NCBI GenBank assembly: GCA_031415655.1
Contig: JANOSD010000029.1
Location: 1 to 64,000 of the forward strand
Reading direction: 5' to 3'
Origin: JAKOVR01 sp031415655
GTDB lineage: Bacteria > Actinomycetota > Acidimicrobiia > Acidimicrobiales > Acidimicrobilacustridaceae
Length of the DNA: 64,000 bases
Below, piece after piece: positions 1 through 8,758 of this stretch. Numbering within the stretch: position 1 is the first letter of the stretch; each line of letters starts with the position of its first letter. A program made the translations under genes and the position numbers. The notes beneath the pieces are model-generated. The model saw only the letters and a program-made list of their open reading frames with translations. It was not told the origin of the DNA and searched no databases.

Positions 1-1
1 C

Positions 2-79
2 AACGCCAAACGGCTCAGAGCCCTCCTCGCTGAACTCGAAGCGCTGTCCCTAGAAGCCTTCGAACACGACCAGCGCTAA
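2..79 (+). CDS. C-terminal end of a truncated gene at the window edge
   Basis: An open frame enters from the left edge and ends at TAA 77-79. It codes for 25 residues rich in Leu, Glu and Ala, consistent with the end of a helical or coiled-coil segment. No start or domain is inside the window, so no function can be given. It could also be a chance open frame. Confidence 0.35.
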   Translation, partial: NAKRLRALLAELEALSLEAFEHDQR

Positions 80-276
80 CCGCCTATCAACCATCAGGCG
101 ACCCGCCCCCAACCCCTGTCAAAAGTGCGAAACTCCACTCCCAGTAACGCTTCGAAAAGCGGATTCCGAGCCACGGTTCGAACTCTCGCAAGGACTCGAC
201 GTCGAAAGCCCCCTGTTTTGGGCGGTGAGACGGAAGACGCCGCGAGATTCGAAGCTGGCCGGAAGACGCCGAATGG

Positions 277-495
277 TTACTGGGACACGTTCCTAGGGAA
301 GGCGGACACAACCGCCCCTCTCCAATACAAACCTTTGCGCACGCGGCGCACCTCGTTGCCGGCGACGAGACGATGCAGCGCTTGCCACACGGCGGACCGA
401 TCACCGAGATCGTCGAAGTCGGCGGCCTCCCAGAACTGGGCGCCACCGTGTTCGACACGGGACCGAACCTGCTCAGCAACGGGCGCGCTACTCAT
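277..495 (-). CDS. AbiEi/DUF6088-like antitoxin, N-terminal fragment
   Basis: The 72-residue product has a winged-helix-like segment followed by the motif VRRVRKGLYWRG. That motif is typical of the N-terminal DNA-binding part of type IV AbiEi/DUF6088 antitoxins, which repress their own operon. Family members usually run to about 200 residues. Here the frame stops about a dozen residues after the motif, and no toxin-like gene follows in 80-276, so this looks like a truncated remnant. The ATG at 493-495 is chosen because the upstream ATG at 498-500 meets a stop at once. A perfect inverted repeat sits 17 bases upstream at 512-540, as expected for autorepression. The family assignment rests on the one motif. 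Confidence 0.5.
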   Translation of the reverse strand: MSSAPVAEQVRSRVEHGGAQFWEAADFDDLGDRSAVWQALHRLVAGNEVRRVRKGLYWRGAVVSAFPRNVSQ

Positions 496-511
496 GTCAT
501 CAGGGTACGAG

Positions 512-540
512 TGTCAGGATCACGACAAAATATCCTGACA
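512..540. promoter_or_regulatory. Palindromic operator upstream of the AbiEi-like fragment
   Basis: TGTCAGGAT (512-520) and ATCCTGACA (532-540) are perfect 9-bp inverted arms around an 11-base AT-rich spacer. The position just upstream of an antitoxin-like gene fits an autoregulatory operator bound by a winged-helix dimer. The binding role is inferred. Confidence 0.6.
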
Positions 541-735
541 TCCCTGTGGACGTGACCCGGTGGTTCCTCCGGCGACTACCCGAGACCGCATGGTCTCGCT
601 GAGACCCCGCAGTGCGGCCGTAGGGCGACCTCCGTCCTGCATCGGATCACGATCTGACAACCCATAGGTAGTCACATTTAGTTAAATAGTTGCCTTCTAG
701 CTATCCCTTCTTGTTCGATTTGATAACCTACGAGT
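541..735. promoter_or_regulatory. Intergenic control region with two small palindromes
   Basis: This stretch has a perfect 7-bp hairpin, CGAGACC/GGTCTCG, at 581-598 and an AT-rich palindrome, ATTTA-GT-TAAAT, at 676-687. The second lies 48 bases before the start of the XRE gene and is a plausible operator for that self-regulating protein. I could not fix convincing -35/-10 boxes. Confidence 0.35.
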
Positions 736-1200
736 ATGCGAAAGAGTGAACGCGCAGCCCAGGCCCGTCGGGAGCTAGACCGAAAGTTCGCCACCGCGGA
801 CCTCAAGCCGGTGCTGGCGCGACCGCGTGGTGGCTGGATCCGGGCCATCCGAAACGGACTCGGGATGAGCCAAGAGGCGCTGGCGGAACGCCTAGGCGTC
901 ACGAAAGCGAACATCGCCAAGCTCGAAGCATCCGAGCTCAGCGAGACCATCAGCATCGGCAAGCTGGCCGAGGTGGCGCGGGCCCTGGACTGCCAGCTCG
1001 TCTACGCGCTCATTCCGAACACCAGCCTTGAGCACACCGTTCAACTGCAAGCTCAGCGAGTCGCGTCGGCGACGCTCGGTTACGTCGCAGCGACCATGGA
1101 TCTCGAAGACCAAGCGGTCGAAACCGACCGCCGTGCCGAGCAGCTTGCCCTCCAGGCGCGGAAGGTTATCGATGACAACCGCCAGTGGATGACCCGATGA
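736..1200 (+). CDS. Mobile mystery protein A (XRE-family regulator)
   Basis: The 154-residue protein has a helix-turn-helix of XRE/Cro type at about residues 34-90 (GLGMSQEALAERLGV, then KANIAKLEAS). Flanking it are the conserved N-terminal basic helix and C-terminal helix of the TIGR02612 'mobile mystery protein A' family. It overlaps the next gene through ATGA at 1197-1200, so the two are translationally coupled. TIGR02612 genes are characteristically paired with a Fic-domain partner (TIGR02613), exactly as here. The pair behaves like a mobile toxin-antitoxin-type module, with this protein as the likely DNA-binding regulator and antitoxin. That role is inferred from family pairing and not shown by the sequence. 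Confidence 0.85.
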   Translation: MRKSERAAQARRELDRKFATADLKPVLARPRGGWIRAIRNGLGMSQEALAERLGVTKANIAKLEASELSETISIGKLAEVARALDCQLVYALIPNTSLEHTVQLQAQRVASATLGYVAATMDLEDQAVETDRRAEQLALQARKVIDDNRQWMTR

Positions 1201-1838
1201 GCTCGCCGCGCGACCAGGGCCCAAGAACCTTCAACCTCCGCACGATCGGTCCCGAGCCTGACGGCGCTACGCCACTCGAAGAGGAGGACCTCGTCGATCT
1301 CATCCCGGCGTTCGTGGCCACACGAGGGGACCTCAACATCGTCGAGTTCGACAACATCACCATGGCGATGCCGTGGGCCACGGACCAAGCGCGAAGGGGT
1401 GGTAAGACTCTCGTTCTCGGCTACACATTCCTGTTCAACTTGCACCGCCGAATGTTCGGAGACGTGTGGAAGTGGGCCGGCACCCAGCGTCGCCGCGGGA
1501 CCAACATCGGCGTCGAACCTGCACAGATCCCGACCCAGACGAAGCAGACGCTCGACGATGCCATGTTCTGGCACGAGAACGATGTCTTCGACGCCGACGA
1601 ACGCGCCGCGCGCATCCATCGCCGGCTCGTAGCGATGCACCCGTTCCCCAACGGCAACGGCCGATGCACGCGGCTGGTAGCCGACCTGTACCTGACCGCG
1701 ATCGACCAACCGATCTTCACCTGGGGAGCTGGCGGCAAGCTCGACGAAGACAGCGACACTCGACGGCAGTACCTCGACGCCCTGTACGCAGCCGACGGCG
1801 ACAACTACGCGCCGCTCGTCGCGTTCGCTCGCTCATGA
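1197..1838 (+). CDS. Mobile mystery protein B (Fic-domain AMPylase-like)
   Basis: The 213-residue product carries the full Fic motif HPFPNGNGR (residues 148-156), including the catalytic His and the Gly-rich anion-binding loop. It should therefore be able to transfer AMP or a related group onto a target protein. Length and pairing match TIGR02613. I chose the ATG at 1197 because it forms an ATGA overlap with the upstream regulator; an in-frame ATG at 1185 would add four residues. I could not see the inhibitory (S/T)xxxE(G/N) helix inside this protein, so inhibition, if any, would come from the partner. The target is unknown. Confidence 0.85.
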   Translation: MSSPRDQGPRTFNLRTIGPEPDGATPLEEEDLVDLIPAFVATRGDLNIVEFDNITMAMPWATDQARRGGKTLVLGYTFLFNLHRRMFGDVWKWAGTQRRRGTNIGVEPAQIPTQTKQTLDDAMFWHENDVFDADERAARIHRRLVAMHPFPNGNGRCTRLVADLYLTAIDQPIFTWGAGGKLDEDSDTRRQYLDALYAADGDNYAPLVAFARS

Positions 1839-1924
1839 CGCCAGAAGCCGCACAACTCCTTGCCACTATGCGCATACCGCTCGATGGACGCATGGACGTT
1901 CGTGATCGGGACTCGACACGTCGA

Positions 1925-2824
1925 CTAGCGCTCAACGGCGCAAACCGTGTCCTTACCATTGAGTTTCGCCTCGTTCTTCTGCGCTACGGCCGCTGCCAAG
2001 GCCTCGCCGATGGTGTCGGGCGTAGACGGACGAAGCAGGGCGACTCCGATTGAGACGGTCGCACGGCGGTCAATGCCTTCGAACTCAAGCTCTGCTATGC
2101 GCTGACGTAGTCGATCAAGAACCGCCGTGGCCTCATCGAGGTCGATATTGGGCAGGCAGATCACGTATTCGTCGCCACCCTGTCGATAGGCGTAGCCACG
2201 ACCGAATACGACCGACTCCATCGTCCTCATCAGCGTTGGAAGCACCTTGATGTCGACGATCGTCTCCCCGACTTCGGTGTTGAATCCCTTGAAGTCGTCG
2301 ATACCGACGAACGCTATCGCGACGCTCGCGCCGCGCATTGCACAGGCAGACCGGAAGTACGACACGTCCTTCACCAGCATCTGAGGCGCCTGCAGGATAT
2401 GAAACTTCTCGTCATACTCCCGCGCCTCGGCCTCCCACCCTCGCCGCACTTCGCGTTCAGCGATCTCAAGCGAGACAAAGTCGACGAGTTGCGGTACCTG
2501 GCCTGGCTCCGTGCCTCGCACCCAGTCTGAGGCAACGAGTTCATCAAGCGTTTGAAGTTCCTCCGCGAGATGCGCAACGACGGATGGGTCACTTACTTTG
2601 GCGAGGGCGCCGGCGAGGTTGTCTGCTTTCTCGGAGCGCCAGTGAAGGAGGGCAGCGACAACGGTTGGCCGCATGGCATCGGGCACCTCGAGAGGTACCG
2701 CGTCACGGACGCTCCTCTCGCTGGCTTCACGAAATGTCTGAATTTCGGCCGGGATTTGTTGCATCCGTCGTGGTGGCGTGTAAGCGCCCACCGCCCGTGT
2801 GACGAAGACCCGAAGTTCGTCCAT
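1925..2824 (-). CDS. Soluble GGDEF-domain protein
   Basis: This 299-residue protein has about 130 residues of helical, unrecognised sequence followed by a C-terminal GGDEF domain with the signature RQGGDEYV (GGDEY at residues 216-220). A metal-binding-type motif VGIDDFKGFN lies upstream, and the VSIGVALLRP strand follows. The core residues needed for diguanylate cyclase activity look intact; I see no clear RxxD inhibitory site. There is no membrane segment, PAS or REC domain. It converges with the Fic gene and sits alone between mobile and defence-type genes. It could be an ordinary c-di-GMP cyclase or a nucleotide second-messenger synthase used in defence; the sequence does not decide. Confidence 0.8.
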   Translation of the reverse strand: MDELRVFVTRAVGAYTPPRRMQQIPAEIQTFREASERSVRDAVPLEVPDAMRPTVVAALLHWRSEKADNLAGALAKVSDPSVVAHLAEELQTLDELVASDWVRGTEPGQVPQLVDFVSLEIAEREVRRGWEAEAREYDEKFHILQAPQMLVKDVSYFRSACAMRGASVAIAFVGIDDFKGFNTEVGETIVDIKVLPTLMRTMESVVFGRGYAYRQGGDEYVICLPNIDLDEATAVLDRLRQRIAELEFEGIDRRATVSIGVALLRPSTPDTIGEALAAAVAQKNEAKLNGKDTVCAVER

Positions 2825-3003
2825 TCGCTCCGCCAGCCGCTCCGCTCGCCTGCGTTGCCCTCTGCCGATGGCTCAACTCATCGATCATCATCGGGCGATT
2901 CTCGCAGGTCCTGGCACTACCCCAACGGCTGGGCGTCATTGATCAACAACTACCGTGACGGCTCCAAGGCCCGGGTACCTCACAACGAGCTGAAGCTCAC
3001 CTC

Positions 3004-3486
3004 TTGGGGGGTGATGCCTTCGGCACCCTGAAGTGCACCGATGCCGACAACGACCCGATCGGGTCATTCCTGCTGAATACGAACAGCACGTCAGGCGTGG
3101 TCGTGGTCAACCCCTCCAGCGGGGCGTTCACCGTCACCGGCGCTGTCGACGGGAAGTCGTTCACCTTCACGGACAGCGACGGCACGCTTACCTCGGCGCC
3201 GGCCATGATCAAGGTCGTCATCTCCGCTCCGGTGGATACCTTCGCCCCCCAGGTCACCTACAACACCGGGGCATTCTGTGCCGACGTGCAAGCGGCTGAC
3301 TTCGATGGCGACGGCGACCTCGATCTGGTGGCGGCCAACTCCGGGAGCAACACCATCACGGTTCTGCGAAACCACGGGGACGGCACATACGCAGCAGGAA
3401 CCGACTACGCAACTGCCGCCGGCCCCTACGACATCGCCACTGCGAACTTCAGCGGGCAGGCCGTCGGCGTCCACCTCCAGAACTAG
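3004..3486 (+). pseudogene. Fragment of a secreted FG-GAP/VCBS repeat protein
   Basis: The frame contains a cadherin-like beta domain and then a full FG-GAP repeat (ADFDGDGDLDLVAANSGS, with the DxDGDGxxD calcium loop). A second repeat begins and breaks off at DIATANF, where the expected NGDG loop is replaced by unrelated residues and a stop. There is no signal peptide or credible start. The intact parent was probably a large extracellular protein of which only an internal piece remains, cut at both ends by recombination. Codon use resembles the neighbours. Confidence 0.7.
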
Positions 3487-3950
3487 GGGTTTTGGTCTCC
3501 CATGCGCATCACTTCTGGTGTGTGTGGGAGACGAGAACCTGTCGCAGTTTGCCGAGTGGTGGTCGCGAAGTCTGCGGACGGCCGATGGGTCTCAACAACG
3601 GACGCGCTGCTCGACCGGTTTCTGGCTGAGGTGCTGGGTTTGCTCCGCGACCGAGCGGCCCTCGCCGAACCGTCATGATTCCCGGCGCCACGCACACATC
3701 GCTCACGGTCGGGGGTGCGGCTTTCTCCACGCGCTCGACGAACTGCATCGCCCACGGCGCCTCCCCGTCGGGGTCCTCATGTCCGGTGATTCCTGGCTCA
3801 CTGATGGACCTATCGTGTCATTTCGTTGGCGGCGCTCGACGTGAATTCGGTCAGGTATCCGGTTGCCCAGGCCGCGGGCCGCAACCCGGCCGCGCCAACG
3901 CCTCGGGTCGGCCTCGTCCCACACAAGGCGACAATAATTAATACGCACCA
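3487..3950. other. Gene-free interval
   Basis: No open frame here has recognisable homology or convincing codon bias. I see no RNA gene or terminator. It is probably leftover sequence from the rearrangement that truncated the FG-GAP gene. Confidence 0.5.
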
Positions 3951-3979
3951 GTATAATTCTCGTATGTATAATTATCCTC
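3951..3979 (+). promoter_or_regulatory. AT-rich promoter with duplicated TATAAT box
   Basis: GTATAATT occurs twice, at 3951-3958 and 3966-3973, exactly 15 bases apart, in otherwise GC-rich DNA. Each holds a perfect TATAAT -10 box. The downstream box lies 7 bases before the ATG, which would give a nearly leaderless mRNA; the upstream box would leave a leader of about 15 bases. No Shine-Dalgarno sequence is seen. Confidence 0.55.
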
Positions 3980-5449
3980 ATGACCGTTCGAGCCCCTGCT
4001 CATGTGTTCGATCGAGGCGATGAGTGGCGAAGCCTGGCCGACTTCGCGACCGATCCCGGTGAGGTGGCGCGCATCGGGGTGGTGTACGGCCGGCGCCGGA
4101 TGGGAAAGAGCTTCCTGCTGCGCAACCTCGTGAACGAGGTCGGTGGGTTCTACGACCAAGCCCTTGAACAAGAGGCCAAACCCGCGCTCGACCGCCTCGC
4201 CAACGCCTGGTCACAAGAGCGCGGCTTCCCGAGCGCGGCGACGGTGTCGTTCAACGATTGGGAGCAGGCGCTGCGCACGATCCTCGACAACCCAGGTGAT
4301 CGGCCTCGACTCGTTGTGCTCGACGAGTTCCCGTACATGGCTGCGGTGGCCCGCGAGTTGCCGTCGGTTCTCCAACTCATCGCCGATGACACCCGGACCC
4401 AGCCATCGTCGCGCTCCGCCACCCGGATCATCCTGTGCGGATCCGCGCTCTCGGTCATGGCTGGGCTCCTCGAAGGCAGCGCGGCACTGAAGGGACGAGC
4501 GACTCTCGAACTGGCGATTCAACCATTCGATTTTCGGGTGGCGGCCGCGTTCTGGGGAGTCGCGGACAATCCAGCGGTGGCGTTCGAGCTCGATGCCATC
4601 ATCGGCGGCACGCCGGGCTACCGAGACATGCTCGAAACGATCGGGCTGCCCGAACACCCGACTGACGTCGGTGATTGGTTGGCCCAAGGCATCCTCAACC
4701 CTGGACACGCGATGTTCCGCGAAGATCAGTACCTCCTCGCCGAGGACCGCAGCCTCGGCGATCGGGCGCTGTACCAATCGATCATCACCGCAATCGCCAA
4801 AGGCGAAGCGACAGTGACCAAGATCGCCAACTCGATCGGCCGACCCGTGACCGCCATGTCGAGACCGCTCACCGCGCTGCAACGAGCGGGACTCGTCGTG
4901 GCCCGACAAGACGCGCTCAAGAACCGTAGGCCGGTCTACGAGCTCACCGATCCGATCGTGCGATTTCACCACGCCATCACCCTGCCCAACATCGCCCGAT
5001 TCGAAGCGCGCGATATCGCGGCGACCTGGCAGGCGTCCGACGAACGTTTCCGAACCCACGTTCTCGGGCCCCACTTCGCGCACGTCGCCCGCGTCTGGAC
5101 CGCTCGTTTCGCGTCCGAGGCCACGACCGGTGGTTCGGTCAGCGAGGTTCAACACGCTCTGGTGCCGTGTCGGGAGCACGGCTTCGACCACGAACTCGAC
5201 GTCGTCGCCGCCTCGTCGAAGAAGGTGCGCCTGATCGGCGAGGCGAAGTTCACGAACAAGGAACGAACGCTGGGCGACCTCGCTCGTCTCGAACACATCC
5301 GAGAACTCGTCTCTAACAAGAACACCAACGCCATCAAGCTGGCGCTTTTCGCCGGCAACGGCGGCTTCCACAAAGACCTGCGGGACGCCGCCGACCGACG
5401 TGATGACGTGGAACTCGTCGATCTGGACCGGCTCTACGGCGGCGATTGA
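3980..5449 (+). CDS. AAA+ ATPase with DUF234/PD-(D/E)xK-like C-terminus
   Basis: The 489-residue protein starts with an archaeal-type AAA+ ATPase domain: Walker A GRRRMGKS (37-44), Walker B LVVLDEF (111-117) and a sensor-like LCGSALS stretch. A winged helix follows at about 270-330 (TVTKIANSIGRPVTAMSRPL). The C-terminal third is DUF234-like and contains D407 and E421-A-K423 (HELD, then IGEAK), the arrangement of a PD-(D/E)xK nuclease core. Such proteins are widespread in archaea and some bacteria, with no settled function. Roles in defence, DNA transactions or toxin-antitoxin control have been suggested by context. It is a single gene with its own AT-rich promoter in a defence-type strip, which fits recent transfer. 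Confidence 0.8.
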   Translation: MTVRAPAHVFDRGDEWRSLADFATDPGEVARIGVVYGRRRMGKSFLLRNLVNEVGGFYDQALEQEAKPALDRLANAWSQERGFPSAATVSFNDWEQALRTILDNPGDRPRLVVLDEFPYMAAVARELPSVLQLIADDTRTQPSSRSATRIILCGSALSVMAGLLEGSAALKGRATLELAIQPFDFRVAAAFWGVADNPAVAFELDAIIGGTPGYRDMLETIGLPEHPTDVGDWLAQGILNPGHAMFREDQYLLAEDRSLGDRALYQSIITAIAKGEATVTKIANSIGRPVTAMSRPLTALQRAGLVVARQDALKNRRPVYELTDPIVRFHHAITLPNIARFEARDIAATWQASDERFRTHVLGPHFAHVARVWTARFASEATTGGSVSEVQHALVPCREHGFDHELDVVAASSKKVRLIGEAKFTNKERTLGDLARLEHIRELVSNKNTNAIKLALFAGNGGFHKDLRDAADRRDDVELVDLDRLYGGD

Positions 5450-5826
5450 ACCACCCTTCGCGCCGAGCAGGTCGCGAGGGCTCGTTGTTCCGAAGCCGAA
5501 ATGCCCTTTACTACGACGGTGACGGGAGGGCTGCCGTCTCCCAAACGCCGCTTGAGTTCGTCGACAACACAGGCGAGGTCGGCCCGGTCGAGACTCCGAT
5601 GACGTGCCACGCGCGGGCTGCCGCTCCCCTGAGGTTCAGACCTCGGGAAGCGGCCATTGGGGGGCATGGTGCCGTCCACGACGGATGGTGAGACCCGTTC
5701 GCCGAACGAGTTGGGGTCAACTGCGAGAGATCGCGGGAGACGGTGAGAAATCGCCGGAGATCGCGGGAAGCCGGTGATCGGAGCTACAACGTCGTGCCCC
5801 GCACCCGTCGGAGAACAGGACACCCC
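5450..5826. other. Gene-free interval with short direct repeats
   Basis: No supported gene lies here. Between 5726 and 5773 the string GAGATCGCGGGA and close variants recur three times, giving a small repeat block just upstream of the serine hydrolase. The purpose is unknown. Confidence 0.4.
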
Positions 5827-7464
5827 TTGGATCGTCGATCGTTTCTCGCCGGCGCTGCTGCCGCACCGCCACTGGCCGTGCTCGCCGCATGCACGACGGC
5901 CACCATCCCCGGTGCCGCCACGCCCGCTTCCACCACCGGAACGGGAGGCACCGGCACCGCGGGCACCACCCCCGCGGGCGGCGCGGCCGGTACCACTGCT
6001 GTGCTCTCCGATGCGCAGGTGGCCGCTGCGGTGGCACGCCTTGACGAGCTGACCAAGAAGGCGATGGCCGACACCGGATTGCCGGGACTGTCGATCGCCG
6101 TGGTGCACGGCGACAAACTCATCTACGCCAAGGGCTTCGGCGTGAAGCAGGTGGGAACCTGGATCTCGTGGATGAGAACACGGTGTTCCAGGTGGCGTCG
6201 GTGTCGAAGCCGGTGGGCGCCACCGCCGTGGCCTCCGCCGTAGGTGACGCAAAGGTGGCCTGGAGCGATCCGGTGGTGAGCCACCTTCCCTCCTTTGCGT
6301 TGGCCGATCCCTACGTCACGCAACACGTGAGTATCGCCGATCTCTACTCGCATCGCAGTGGGCTGCCCGAGCACGCCGGCGATCTCCTCGAGGACCTTGG
6401 CTACGACCGCACCGAGGTGCTCGCCCGACTTCGGCTCGAACCGCTCGACCCGTTCCGCATTACGTACCACTACACCAACTTCGGCATGACGGCGGCCGCG
6501 GAAGCGGTGGCCACCGCGGCCGGAACGAGCTGGGAGGCGATGCTGAAGGCGCGCCTCTACGACCCGCTCGGCATGACGTCCACCAGTTCCACCTTCGCCG
6601 ACTTCGAGAGCCGAGCCAACAAGGCCACCGGCAACATGCTCGTCGACGCCACGTGGCGTCCCACCACCGAACAACGTGAACCCGATGCCCAGAGCGCTGC
6701 GGGTGGCGTGAGTTCGTCGGCAGTCGACATGGCGAAGTGGATGCGCATGGTGCTCGCCGACGGCTCCTTCGAAGGACGTGAGGTGGTGAAGCCCGAAGCG
6801 TTAGCCCCGGTGCTCACGCCGCAGATCACCAGTAGCCCGGCCCGTACGTTCGGTGGTCGGCCGGGCTTCTATGGCCTGGGGTTCAATGTGGGCACCGACG
6901 ATGCCGGCAAGGTGCGGTTCAGTCATTTCGGCGCGTTCACGCTGGGTACGGGCACGACGTTCACCTTGGTCCCGGCTGACGGGCTCGGCATGATCGTGCT
7001 CACCAACGGCACCCCCCTCGGTGTACCCGAGTCGTTGATCACCAGCTTCCTCGAACTGGCGCAGACCGGAACGCTCTACGGCGGACTGGCTGAGCAGATA
7101 CCGGCCGATCTTCGAGGAGATGCTGGCGAACCCCAGCGCGCTCGCCGGCCAAAAACGGCCCGCCACCGTCAAGCCGGCACAACCCTCGGCGGCCTACGCG
7201 GGATCGTTCGGCAACGACTTCTACGGGCCCGCCACCGTGGCCGAGAATGCCGACGGATCACTGGTGCTGAAGCTCGGTCCAAAGCCGATTGATTTCCCCC
7301 TCGCCCACTCGGACGGCGACGTGTTCACCTACTCGCCGCCCGGGGAGAACGGCTTCGATATCGCCGCCGTCAGCTTCCCGAGCTTCGGTGCCGCCGGGCA
7401 GGCCTCGTTGGTGATGGTCGAGAACCTCGACAAGACCGGTCTCGGTACCTTCACCCGAACCTGA
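5827..7464 (+). pseudogene. Tat-exported serine hydrolase (beta-lactamase class C fold), two frameshifts
   Basis: The TTG at 5827 starts a Tat-type lipoprotein signal: DRRSFLAG, a hydrophobic stretch, then LAAC. A class C beta-lactamase/PBP-like domain follows with SVSK (SxxK), YTN (YxN) and HFG (HxG), and then a C-terminal beta domain. The reading frame breaks twice. Near 6153-6165 it slips by -1 between GVKQVG and LVDENTVF. At about 7098 one extra A shifts it back, so that YRPIFEEMLANP continues the family pattern. Each side of each break reads as good protein. The gene is either recently disrupted or carries two assembly errors; if intact it would be about 545 residues. It converges with jetD, one base away. 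Confidence 0.75.
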
Positions 7465-7465
7465 G

Positions 7466-8758
7466 CTACCGGCTTGGGGTGCATTGCATCTCGTCGAGGA
7501 GTTGTTCGCGCAGTTCCTCTTCGTAGACGGCCACCCCGGCATCGGCCATCACGTCGGTGAGCGTCGGGTCCCAGGGGGCCGGCGGCAGTCGGGCAGGGAG
7601 TGGGATACGAAGGCCACCGGCCAACGCGGCAATCGCTTGGCGGTAGTCGGTCGTGTCCATGCGCCACGGTGTGGTGCCCACCTTGGCGGCAAGCCACGAG
7701 GTGATGCCGATGCCGCCGCCGTCGAAGTCGGCATGTTGGCGAACCTCGGCACCATCGGCGCGGAGCTGGCGAAGCAACGTCACCACCGCCACGGTGGGCC
7801 GGCCGGAACTGCAGATCAACGGCGGGCCGGTCCACGAACGACTGGCAGCAAAAGCGAGGAGCGAGGGGTTTTCCACCACGTAGGCCGTCGTCCCGGCGGC
7901 CAGCGGATCGACGGGCCAACGTCGCAACTGGGCCAGGGTGAGCACGGCGGGCTCGAGCGCATCGGCGCAGGCGTGCAGCCATGTCCCCAGCGCATGCGGT
8001 GCGGCCGGTCGCAGACCGAGCACCATCACGGTGGACGAATGGGGATCGGGGGCCACACCGACGGACTCCCACAGTTGGCGAGCGGCGTCGGCATCGATCG
8101 CCGGCGGGCTGCTGAGAGCGTCGGCGACCGCATCGAGCACGAGACGGGCCACGGCTCGGCCACGATCGAGCGCATGAGGATCGCCGAGCACATCGGCGGC
8201 CAGGGCCGGAAGTGGCACCCCATCGGCGGGCAAGGCACGCAGCACGTCAAGTGCGGACTGCAACCGCTGGCGGTGGTGCGCAACACCGCCGATGATCCCC
8301 GCCGCCCGAACCGAAACAACCCACCGGTCGGGTCCGCTCGTCCTCGCGGCGGCGAGCGGAGGGGCAACGATGCCCGCCGGTTCGGCACCGAAAAGAGGAA
8401 GCGCCACCGCTTCCTCGCGGAACCATTCCCACAGAGCGGCTCGTTCCTCCGACGCCGCCACCCGTTCCGCTCGCCGATCAACGAGTGGACCGCGCTGGCG
8501 TTCCACGGCCCGGCGAAGGTCGGCGATGTTGTCGAGGCTCAGCGCCCGTAGTAGCCGGACCACCGGAATTCGCGGCGTAGTTCCTGGCCATCGGTCCGCG
8601 CCCAGCAGGTCGGCGACGGCCCGCCGGCCGTCGTCATCGAGATCAGGCAACACGATCGTGGACGGGTCACGTCCCTCGCTGAATCGTCGCACCAGCTCGT
8701 CGAGCAACGGCGCCAGCGCGGGATTGCCCAAACGATGATTCGCCGGGTTGTCGGTCAC
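7466..8758 (-). CDS. jetD: Wadjet type III JetD (DUF3323/DUF2399 Toprim nuclease)
   Basis: The 430-residue protein matches TIGR02679: an N-terminal DUF3323 region and a C-terminal DUF2399 Toprim-like domain. The catalytic Toprim acids are visible as E296 (VVENPSL) and D344/D346 (HADFDGGG). JetD is the topoisomerase VI-related subunit that cuts circular plasmid DNA once the JetABC condensin has extruded it. The GTG at 8756-8758 is chosen because it overlaps the JetC stop (GTGA) and begins the conserved N-terminus; a longer open frame to 8923 lies wholly inside jetC. It is the last gene of the operon and ends one base from the converging serine hydrolase. Confidence 0.9.
   Translation of the reverse strand: MTDNPANHRLGNPALAPLLDELVRRFSEGRDPSTIVLPDLDDDGRRAVADLLGADRWPGTTPRIPVVRLLRALSLDNIADLRRAVERQRGPLVDRRAERVAASEERAALWEWFREEAVALPLFGAEPAGIVAPPLAAARTSGPDRWVVSVRAAGIIGGVAHHRQRLQSALDVLRALPADGVPLPALAADVLGDPHALDRGRAVARLVLDAVADALSSPPAIDADAARQLWESVGVAPDPHSSTVMVLGLRPAAPHALGTWLHACADALEPAVLTLAQLRRWPVDPLAAGTTAYVVENPSLLAFAASRSWTGPPLICSSGRPTVAVVTLLRQLRADGAEVRQHADFDGGGIGITSWLAAKVGTTPWRMDTTDYRQAIAALAGGLRIPLPARLPPAPWDPTLTDVMADAGVAVYEEELREQLLDEMQCTPSR

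Noticed and set aside
2552..3031. Plus-strand open frame overlapping the GGDEF gene start
   Set aside because: Most of it is antisense to the GGDEF gene; only the last 60 codons (HYPNGWASLINNYRD) read like protein and could be rearrangement debris.
4211..5371. Minus-strand open frame of 386 codons
   Set aside because: It is antisense to the AAA+/DUF234 gene, which has clear motifs; the antisense product has none.
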